This document shows positions 56,257-64,000 of a DNA stretch of 64,000 bases, in pieces (position 1 is the first letter of the stretch; each line of letters starts with the position of its first letter). Under the pieces are notes generated by a model. It had not been told where the DNA came from, searched no databases, and worked only from the letters and a program-made list of their open reading frames with translations. The stretch lies in the NCBI GenBank assembly GCA_012274445.1, contig JAAROD010000029.1, positions 1,426,001 through 1,490,000 on the forward strand. The letters run 5' to 3'. This DNA is from Sclerotiophoma versabilis. Its lineage: Eukaryota; Ascomycota; Dothideomycetes; Pleosporales; Didymellaceae. Position numbers and translations under genes: made by a program.

Positions 56257-56994
56257 AGCTGGATTGAGCGTCGCGGTCAAGGCAAAAAGGACGTGAAGTA
56301 GCCCGATGTAACGGGCTGACCAATGAGGGGGTTGTGCAGTACAGGAATGCGACTGTGCTTGGGAGGCCCTGTGGTGTACGAAGTAAGAGCCAACGGGTAA
56401 GCTGATCGGCCAGGTGGTGCGCTAGCTGCACTCCGTCGACACGGCAGGCGCCACCAGCACCGCGCACAGCAACTGCGTCCGAGTGAGCAGCAACGCGGAC
56501 ATCTTGCACGGCAATGCTAGACCGGCATTCTGGCGGCAAGTCGAGTGGAAGACGCGCAAGACTGAGGCGCTAACGGAGCGCGAGGGCGGGATTCACGGGA
56601 GAGCCAAGCACATCAGGGCTTGGACGATCAATAGGACGACAGGGTTCGCCTGGCTGCTTGCGCTTGTGTCCATCAGCTCCTGCCTGCGCCTCACAGCTAT
56701 GCTCACTGCCCACTTTGCTGAGCACGCTGCGCCCTGAGCAACCTGCCCGTCCTTATACACGCCAGACACCCTGCCGCTTGCGCTTCTGCTCTCTTTCCGC
56801 TGCATTGCGTCGCTCCGGGCGAGGGCGCTTGTCTTTACAGTTGAACCCGCGAGACCCACGCCAAAACATCTGGCATCTGCTCGACAGCTGCACTCCTCCG
56901 TTACCTACTGTACTACGCTATCCTGAAGCTTTCACGTGTGCGCGCTGGAACTGCCCGAGTTTTCTTTGGGCCTGTGTGAATGCAGTAGTGCACC
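56257..56994. promoter_or_regulatory. Divergent promoter region of hydrolase and DPP1-type genes
   Basis: About 740 bases between two start codons. Open frames inside (56141-56539 minus, 56658-57026 plus) lack domains and overlap the real 5' ends. No specific site is recognised. Confidence 0.5.
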
Positions 56995-58787
56995 ATGGAG
57001 GAGTGGACATCAAAGCAGCTCCCTGAGCGCCTGCCTTTCTCCAAGAAACGGCTGCCCAAGCGCGTCATCTTCTCGTTCGTAGAGCTGCCCAAGGACTTGC
57101 AATCCACGTAGACTAACCTATGCAGATATGTCATCGACTACCTCATTATAGTGTAAGCGCTCCTGCGCTTGTTGGCCAAGCACACGACCACCTTCCCCAA
57201 CCTCCCCCAGCTAATCGCAGCCATCTGCAGGGTCCTCATTGGCGTTTTTACGATTATCGACAAAGTCCCGCCCTTCCACCAGCACTTCGCGCTGCAGAAC
57301 TACACTCTCCACTACCCCTTCGCCGTCAAGGAGCGTGTGCCTGTCCCGCTACTATGTGTTCTCGTCGTTGGCGGTCCGGCGGTCATTATCGCTTTCTACA
57401 CACTCGTCATTGATGGACTATTCTCGCACCAGACTCCCATGCCTTCAGGCAGAGCTGGAGTCAAACGTCTGAGCGGCAGATACAGGTTCAAGGACCGCTT
57501 GTGGGAGCTGAACTGTGGTATACTCGGTCTTGGCCTGAGTGTAGGCGCAGCCTTCACAATTACAGGAGCGTTGAAAAACGCGATTGGAAAGCCACGGCCG
57601 GACCTTATTGATCGGTATGCTGGACTACCAACTGCATTTGGCATGATGAGCTGACAGCACGCAGTTGCAAGGTCCGAGAAGGAACACCCTTTGACCTCAC
57701 AAGTCTGACACTTGTTACCATCGACATCTGCACCCAGACTGACAACTACATCCTACAAGACGGTTTCAAGAGCTTTCCTTCAGGACACAGCAGTGGTATG
57801 TACAACTGCACACTGGCTGATACATCGAGCTAATACGTGGTAGTATCGTTCGCCGGCTTGTTCTACCTTTCTCTCTATCTCGCCGCAAAGCTGCACGTTT
57901 TGGATGCTAAAGGTGAGGTTTGGAGGACCTTCGTCGTGTTGGTCCCAACACTTGGGGCTGCTCTCATCACCGGTACGCGCATTATGGACGCTCGCCACCA
58001 TCCCTTCGATGTCCTCTCGGGCGCTACATTGGGCATACTCGTGGCGTGGGCTGCCTACCGACAATACTTCCCTCCAGTTTCAGAGACTTGGAGGAAGGGA
58101 CGTGCCTACCCAATCCGCGCATGGGGCCGTGGGCCGGCTCCTCCACCTGCTCCTCAAATCATCGTCGATGAAGACGTGCAACCGCTTCAACAGATGGGCA
58201 AACCATTGGGCGCCATCGATGAAGAGCGCGGAGAAGCATCCGGCATTGCGGTGTCTGGTGACAGCGAGCATAGCGGAAACGTCTTTCGACAACAGATCTC
58301 AAACTCACAACGCAGACGCCAGGCGGACGCATCGTATGGGGTCGATCGCAGCGATACACTAGCATCGAGCAATTATCGCTCAGACGCTTTGGGCTCCACC
58401 TACCGATCTAACACCTTAGATTCTTCATTGTCTACCAAAGTCAACAGGTACCAGAACGAGATGCCAACCTCAAACCCCTTTGCCGCAAGCGCAGCGCGCC
58501 AACGTCGAATGGAGTCATATGACTACTCTTCCTCGGAGGATGATGAGCCCTACGAGCTTCAGCCGACAGGCGGAGCCTACAACCCAGTCTCGGGGCGCTT
58601 GACAGACACTGGCTACCACCCTCCGCAAGGTATCTCGCCAAACCCTACACCTCCACCTCCTCCTGTGAATACCTTTGTGCCGCCTCATCTGAACACAATG
58701 TCGCCGACTGGGGATCTGAGCGATAGAAGGGACGTAGGACCACCTCCGCCACCACATGCTGCAGGGACAACGCCTCAACAGATATAA
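56995..58787 (+). CDS. dpp1: Diacylglycerol pyrophosphate/lipid phosphate phosphatase (Dpp1, PAP2 superfamily)
   Basis: Five exons: 56995-57074, 57126-57152, 57231-57614, 57665-57795, 57844-58787; 521 residues with consistent phases. Exon 2 is only 27 nt. The enzyme dephosphorylates diacylglycerol pyrophosphate, phosphatidate and related lipids in vacuolar or other membranes. The three PAP2 motifs are intact: KNAIGKPRPD (KX6RP), FPSGHSS (formed just before a splice), and GTRIMDARHHPFDV (SRX5HX3D type). Six helices are expected; clear ones include VVLIGVFTIIDKV and VSFAGLFYLSLYLAAKLHV. The ~240-residue C-terminal tail is Ser/Pro-rich and disordered, longer than in yeast Dpp1 (289 residues). 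Exon 1 donor GTTCGT is chosen because it restores the RVIFSYVIDYL reading. Confidence 0.92.
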
Positions 58788-59263
58788 CTGGCAAGAAGAG
58801 CAGGTGATAATAGAAACATGTTCGTCGACTCGGTTATACCCGCATAGTTTGCTTCCAGGAAAGCAGTAACGGGACTATCACGGCTGTAATGACATAGCAC
58901 TGGGATGCTCCAACAACGGACTAGGAGCAAGGCGTTCTTGTAAATTGGCACTAGGCTTTGCCCAGACATGCTTCACTACGAAAATTGGCGATGTGGATGA
59001 TAACAATGTATCAAATTATGTGTAATATATGTAGTTGAACTCTGTGAACGTTTGCTGACAAGAGCCACATAGACTCGAGAGCCAGCAGATGCAACAATGC
59101 CGATAATCCTTCACCTTGACCTTTACGAGCTCAGCTTCACCTAACCCCGGGTTCTCGAAGTAGCCTTGACCTATAAATCTCGATCCATCAACGCACCAAA
59201 CTTCACACATCACACCTCAATACTAACAGTACTAAAAAACTGATCATAGGAACAGTACGGACA
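58788..59263. other. Intergenic region
   Basis: About 475 bases. An AT-rich 3' region of the phosphatase gene is followed by a short promoter with CACACCTCA-type sequence before 59264. No gene is visible. Confidence 0.5.
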
Positions 59264-59921
59264 ATGGACATGTCTACCTTGTCTACCGAGGCACTCAGAC
59301 ATGAGCCAAGGCTTCGTCAAGCTCGAACAATTATATCAGCGAAACGGCGGCGGTTTGAGCTCCCGACCTTTCGTAAGCTTGGAGAGGAGAGTGACGGTGA
59401 CTCTCCGTTCGTGCCTGAAGGGCGTTCTTGCTTCACCAGAGATGATATCTCACAGTCACACAAGCAGTTAACACGACAGCGTGATGGCTCATTGCCAATT
59501 GCGGCTAAAAGGAAGGGGCCTTGTAATCCAAGCTGCAAACTTGTTGAGGGCGTCGCTTCTGCCAAGCCTGGTCGACACAAGGCAACAACTATCGAGAACC
59601 AGGGAAGGAATCTCATCGACGAGAGCGATGCTAAGAGAAGAAAGACTGCCGATCCGCAGGAGGAGAAGGATCGACGAATTACCGAGCGCTTGCAGGCGGA
59701 GGAGGAGGCGAGTGAGTATGTAGTGGGGACGTTGACGAAGAAGTGTCCAGGGCAGGGTTGTGCACGGCCAATTGAGAAGAACGGCGGTTGCGACCACATG
59801 AGCTGTGAGTTGGCAAGGATTTAGGTTGGAAGGTGTGCTTTGCTAATATAGCATAGGCTGTAAGTGCAAGCACCAGTTCTGCTGGGTTTGTCTAAAAGTC
59901 TGGCATTCATGCAAACACTAA
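59264..59921 (+). CDS. Small protein with isolated RING2/IBR-like zinc domain
   Basis: Exons: 59264-59804 and 59857-59921; 201 residues. The first ~150 residues are charged and disordered with basic clusters (SAKRRRFELP, DAKRRKTADP). The C-terminus is a RING2 (Rcat)-like domain of RBR ubiquitin ligases: TLTKKCPGQGCARPIEKNGG then CDHMS, joined by splicing to CCKCKHQFCWVCLKVWHSC. In RBR enzymes the cysteine in GGCxHM carries the ubiquitin thioester; that Cys is present here. No RING1 or first IBR is present upstream, so it cannot recruit an E2 in the usual way. It may be a remnant, a regulator or an unusual ligase. The CPGQGC spacing (Cx4C) fits the IBR/RING2 pattern of fungal stand-alone IBR proteins. 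Confidence 0.78.
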
Positions 59922-60760
59922 TGATGTTGAAGGCTTTAGTCGAGGGTACAAGTAAGGTGCCTCAGTTGCACACTGGCTGAACTAGAGGATAGATTGCGAG
60001 CATTATCATCTCTCGGGAACATTTCGTCTCCTCAACAAACGTGATTCATTCCATGGAAGCATGGAAGCATGGACCCTTGGTTCTCCTGCACAAGCCAATT
60101 GCTAAGCATTCGTATTGCATAGATGACATGGTGGTATTGAAACAGAAGCCGGCCTTATGGTGTTGATTCAAGACCTGGTCAGATGTGCTGGATTTACTTG
60201 ATTCGAACATCAAGGACGGGTTCAAGGAAGCAGGGCCAGCGTGACTTTCAGAGTCGAGTAAAGACTGATAGTGATGGGCTTCAAGGATTGCGACCAAGAC
60301 TACTCTGGGCGCCGACACTCAGACGGACAACTGCAGAACTCACATTGTTGTGCGCAAGATGTAATTATATCGATACATTCTTCTACTTTTGCCCTTTCTC
60401 CAGGCACTATGTACCCACTCAGACGCCCCAATACTCTGAGCACTTTGCTTATGCCGCTGAAATAGAGAGCACCGAAAGAGCGCCCGAGAACAAAAAAAAA
60501 ATAAGAAAAAACCAGTGGTGATCCAATTTTCCATTGCAGAAATGAAGATAAGGAAATTCGACAGAGATACAGGACAGGTATGAAATATCCACCGGGAATC
60601 GAGGTATTATACAACGTATCTTGGCCGGCCTTCTGAAATACTGAGAGGGATACGAGGGTGTGCGGCGTGGTGGGTGGTGGATATGGCGATACCGATATTC
60701 GAGTTGGAAGAGAGTCGGAACGATGAGCTGAAAAGACGAGGAGACTCAGGCTGCAGACGT
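59922..60760. other. Convergent intergenic region
   Basis: About 840 bases between two stop codons. It contains short direct repeats (GGAAGCATGGAAGCATGGA near 60055) and an A-rich run at ~60491-60512. Open frames on minus (60300-60860) overlap the syntaxin 3' end and look antisense. No gene is supported. Confidence 0.5.
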
Positions 60761-61844
60761 TTAGGTGCCACCAGAAGAAGCCTTGTTGACTTGTGTAACG
60801 ACAACAGCGATAATAACGACAACGATGATGATGAGCAGGACAATGAGCAGGCACCACCACTTCTTGCGGTTCCTGCTGCGTGCCTTGTCGATTGCGCCGC
60901 TGATCTCGGTATTTGCCTGGACGACGTTGTCATGGATTTCCTCGCCCTTCTGCTCAATGTTGGCGACGAGGGGCTCCTGCTGCTGCACGATCTGGTCGAG
61001 GTCCTGGAACAACTGGGCGAGTTCGACCATCTGGCGCTCGATGTTTTGGATGGCATCGTGGCGCTCCTTGACGTTGCGGAGAGTGGACGAGGCTTGGCCG
61101 CGGCGGTCTGAGTTGAGCAGCTGTAGAGTGTGTTAGTAAGATGGAAGTCGGGGTGGACTTTGTGGACGTACAGCTTGCTGGAAGATGGGGGCATCGGGGT
61201 CAGCGACAGCTTCCCGGACCTCGTCTTCGGTCGCATCTGGGCGCACGATGCGGTACTGGCGCTCAGCAGCGGCCTGCGAGTCTCTCCTAAAGTCGGCCTC
61301 GAGGGTCTGGTACTTGTTGATGGTGGCCTTCAGCCTGCGGTCGACCTTTCCGACCTGTGGCGCGTTCCTGGGGCTGCCGGACTCGGGCTTGCTCTTGATG
61401 TTCTTGACGCGAGCGACGAGGCCGCGGTAGGCCGTCATGATCTGTGTGCTGAGGTTGTTGATCTCGCCTGAGGGCATGTCTGGACGGGCCAGGACCTGCT
61501 TGAAGACGCGCTCCAGGTTGGCGAGCTGGGCATCGAGGTCGTCGAGGGCGCGGTCGACGTCGCGGCATTCGTTGAGGATGGCATTGGGGTCGGCGCTGCG
61601 GGCAGGCTGGCCGCCGTAGTTCTGCATCTCTAGGCCGGCTAGGGGGTTGTCAGCACCGCGGTCAGCGCAAAAGGGCGCAGTCAGGACAAGACGTACGGTC
61701 GTCGTAGCGGCCCTCGGAGTAGTTGTTGTAGCGACCGGCCTGGGCGCCGTCGTTGCGCTGGTCGTACGGGTTGGCGCCATAGCCGTCGATCTGGTTGTAA
61801 CCGCTGTTGCCGTACTGCTCGTTCATTTCCGTCAGCTTCGACAT
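60761..61844 (-). CDS. sso1: Plasma-membrane syntaxin Sso1 type (Qa-SNARE)
   Basis: Exons: 61697-61844, 61172-61638, 60761-61120; 324 residues, phases consistent. Sso-type syntaxins form the t-SNARE with Sec9 for exocytic fusion. The N-terminus (MSKLTEMNEQYGNSGYNQ) is hydrophilic. The Habc region covers ~70-200 (NAILNECRDVDRALDDLDAQ, INKYQTLEADFRRDSQAAAE, RQYRIVRPDATEDEVREAV). The SNARE motif runs ~225-285 (RNVKERHDAIQNIERQMVEL, AQLFQDLDQIVQQQEPLVA), with the zero-layer Gln in LFQDLDQIVQQQE. A C-terminal membrane anchor follows (KKWWCLLIVLLIIIVVVIIA). The start codon is preceded directly by (ACC)7 in the leader. Length and features match fungal Sso1/SSOA. Confidence 0.94.
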
Positions 61845-61867
61845 GGTGGTGGTGGTGGTGGTGGTGG
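61845..61867 (-). repeat. Trinucleotide repeat (ACC on minus) abutting the Sso1 start codon
   Basis: Seven GGT triplets on plus read as (ACC)7 immediately before the ATG at 61844. Repeated ACC gives a near-perfect A at -3 context in every triplet register. Confidence 0.9.
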
Positions 61868-63487
61868 CAGGTGGACGGCGGCAATGCAGCAGCAAGGGTG
61901 CGGGCAAGGTGTGAGAGCAAGCAGGAAGGAAGGCGCGTCTGCCTGCAGCGACGAGGAATGCTACTTACACTCATGATGAAACGGGCGCTGTGTGGTGTGT
62001 GGGTGTGTGTGAGGGCCCCTTGAGACAGCCGCACCCAAGCAATTCAGAGATTCGAGGTGCGAGACAAGGGAATGCCGAGTGCAGCGAACAGGCGGAAAGG
62101 ATGTGCAGGTGCTGAAGATGTAGGCAGCGCAATTGCAGCAGCAGAGGCGGCGGTCAGCGAAGATATGTTTGAAGTTTCAGCACCACCGTTCACCGACCGT
62201 TTCTGGGGCTGAGAGTCGTCCGCGCCCTGCTCAGCTAACCGCATCGAGCCAGCCTTGGGCGCGTGGGGATCCCGTACCTAGCTCGTCAAGCTCACTGCTG
62301 CACTCTAAAATTGGATGCACCCTTCGCCTCTGCACTCTTGCACCGACCGTACGGCCGGGAAATTGCGCCTCATGTGCCTTCACTACGCCTCTGTGCCTCA
62401 CAACCTCCACTGCACCTGTTGACCGTGGGCCCTAGACACGGAGACCGACTCCAATCCGCCAAACCTCACCGCTGCGGCCTTCGTCTTCAGGGTCCCACAT
62501 CCCTGCAAGGCTGAGAGCTACTCCAGCACGCTTGACATTCACATCCGTCTCTGACGTTGCTGGTTGGACTAGCGGACACTTGCTGCAGATGCGTGCTTCT
62601 GCATGTCATGTTTCATGCGCTTCACGCACCATTGTGAGAAGACGCTGGCTGAGTTCGGCATCTACTCTCCTCGTTCCCGCCAACCACCCGTTGCATAGCT
62701 GAGGTGGGGTCAACCCTCTTCGCTGCTGCCTTAGCGTTGCATTTATACCTGTTACGTCTTTCTGCGAAGCTCGACGGCGTTTGGCTATGGCTATGGCGAT
62801 TTCGATGACCGTCGTTCAGAAGCGAGCTATGTACACAGTCACTGTCTGTTGTTCTTTCCATGGCTCCTTCCACACGCTGCGACCTTGCATTGAACATTTC
62901 TTATGCGATCCTAGAGTCGCTCAATGCGTAAGAGATGGGAAACGAACTAGAAAAGACCCCCGCCTGATCCTTGTATTCACTCGTGCATCGCAAGAGCGAT
63001 AAGCAGTGATCTCACTATCGAGATCACACTGGGCCACTGGCCTTTGTGGTGTATTTCTGTTACCGTTCTTGTGAGGAGAAGAGTCCAGATACTCTGAACC
63101 AAGCACTTCCTACGCTGTGTATGATGCGTACAAGCTAACAGATGCTAAGACCTTATTGGCAGCATGTGGCTTTACGTTACAAACACACGATTTGAGGTTA
63201 ATGGGATTGTCGTTGTTACAACAGTGCAATCAGGCTGAAATGCACAGCCCACTAGCCTCAGCCACATAGGGCGCAAATCATCAGCAGCATACGCAATGGT
63301 GGTAATGCAAGTGCACAGCAATGAGCTTTGTACGTTGGGACTTCGTCTTGCTTTTGTTAGGCGCTGACTGATAGAGACGCAAAAGTCTTCGTGCTTCTGA
63401 CGCAGTGGCAGACCAGCACTGACGGCTACAACTGGGTGAGAGGCGTCTCATGCGAAACCATAACCTTCATTGCCGAAGGCCTTGTCC
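61868..63487. other. Intergenic region between syntaxin and sirtuin genes
   Basis: About 1.6 kb: leader and promoter of sso1 (GT-rich near 61978-62015) and the 3' flank of the sirtuin gene. Short open frames have no domain. No gene is supported. Confidence 0.5.
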
Positions 63488-64000
63488 TTATAATCTTCCC
63501 TTCATCTTCTCAAGTATCTTCACAATCTGCGGCAATACCTTCTCGACGTTCTCCGAGACCCTCACAGCTTCTCGCCCGGTGTTGCTTTCTTCAACATCGC
63601 TGAAGAAAGCTTCCTCCCCTCTTGCACCGCCCATATTCAATATACCAATAGGTAGCTTCTGCTCTTTCGCCTTCTTAACCAGTCTCCAAGCCGAGTATGT
63701 CGCAAGGCTACTGCCAATGATCAGTAACCTCCCAGCCTCATCTACAGCCTGTTCAGCAGCGACCTTTGTCGCCGCAGGTATGCTCTCTCCAAACATGATG
63801 ACTGCAGGCTTCAGCACACCGCCCTCACTGCCGTGTTTCCATGCGCCATCCTGATCCGTCTCGACCTTGACGACGCCACCATCAGCTTTCCGTGGTGGCG
63901 ACTGTAAACATGTTGGGCATGGTGGGTATCTAAATGTTGTGTACGGCGCGTCTGGTACGTCTGCATCACCGTCTGGGTTTGTCTTGAGCCCTTTCTTCCG
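63488..64000 (-). CDS. Sirtuin (Sir2 family NAD-dependent deacylase), C-terminal part
   Basis: Partial: the gene enters from the right edge; 170 residues before the stop at 63488, in one open frame to position 64000. The zinc-binding pair CPTC (within RYPPCPTCLQSPPRK) is the second half of the sirtuin zinc module. It is followed by LKPAVIMFGESIPAATKVAA, the Sir2 LKPxVVxFGE motif, then the NAD-binding GSSLATYSAWRLVKKA and NMGG. The order and spacing fit a mitochondrial SIRT4/class II-like or related fungal sirtuin; the class is not certain. The catalytic His and N-terminal Rossmann motif lie outside the window. Confidence 0.85.
   Translation of the reverse strand, partial: RKKGLKTNPDGDADVPDAPYTTFRYPPCPTCLQSPPRKADGGVVKVETDQDGAWKHGSEGGVLKPAVIMFGESIPAATKVAAEQAVDEAGRLLIIGSSLATYSAWRLVKKAKEQKLPIGILNMGGARGEEAFFSDVEESNTGREAVRVSENVEKVLPQIVKILEKMKGRL

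Noticed and set aside
1..64000. tRNA, rRNA, CRISPR arrays, intact transposons
   Set aside because: Scanned by eye for tRNA B-box-like sequence, regular spaced repeats and transposase motifs; none was convincing. A covariance-model search would be decisive for tRNAs and snoRNAs.

Overview
The window is nuclear DNA of a filamentous ascomycete (Pezizomycotina). Introns are short (about 45-90 nt) with GT..AG ends and CTAAC/CTGAC branch points, genes are dense on both strands, and the products are typical fungal orthologues. The make-up (secreted cysteine-rich protein in an AT-rich island, fungus-specific families) suggests Dothideomycetes, perhaps Pleosporales, but that placement is inference. 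All gene models below were spliced by hand and are given as outer coordinates, with exon limits in the evidence.

Layout. 1-376 is the start of an MFS drug-type transporter running off the left edge. 2.5-8.1 kb holds a 1-Cys peroxiredoxin and a large Kelch/BTB protein. 8.4-10.2 kb carries two tandem small basic nuclear-type proteins with the same intron positions; one has a splice-phase defect. 10.6-24 kb is a housekeeping block: PIG-U (GPI transamidase), pescadillo/NOP7 (60S assembly), a PMT1-type protein O-mannosyltransferase, PRP21/SF3A1 (U2 snRNP), ISD11 (Fe-S biogenesis) and a disordered acidic protein. 24.6-26 kb encodes a low-complexity protein with 11-residue repeats.

26.0-29.4 kb is the accessory-looking part: AT-rich DNA, a small secreted cysteine-rich protein read toward lower coordinates, and a 22-bp repeat array in its upstream region. 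A secreted alpha-carbonic anhydrase and an MCT-type MFS transporter follow. 34.8-48 kb holds a G3BP/Nxt3-like NTF2-RRM protein, a septin-like GTPase with a C-terminal membrane segment, a CSC1/OSCA channel-type protein, a DCAF7/WDR68 WD40 protein, and phosphopantetheine adenylyltransferase of CoA synthesis.

49-64 kb holds an F-box protein, an uncharacterised protein with a possible ADP-ribosyltransferase-like pattern, an alpha/beta hydrolase, a DPP1-type lipid phosphatase, a small protein with an isolated RING2/IBR-like domain, a plasma-membrane syntaxin (Sso1), and the end of a sirtuin cut by the right edge. There is no operon logic. Several divergent pairs (PIG-U/NOP7, PMT1/PRP21, DCAF7/PPAT, hydrolase/DPP1) share short upstream regions. 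I saw no tRNA, rRNA, CRISPR array or intact transposon.
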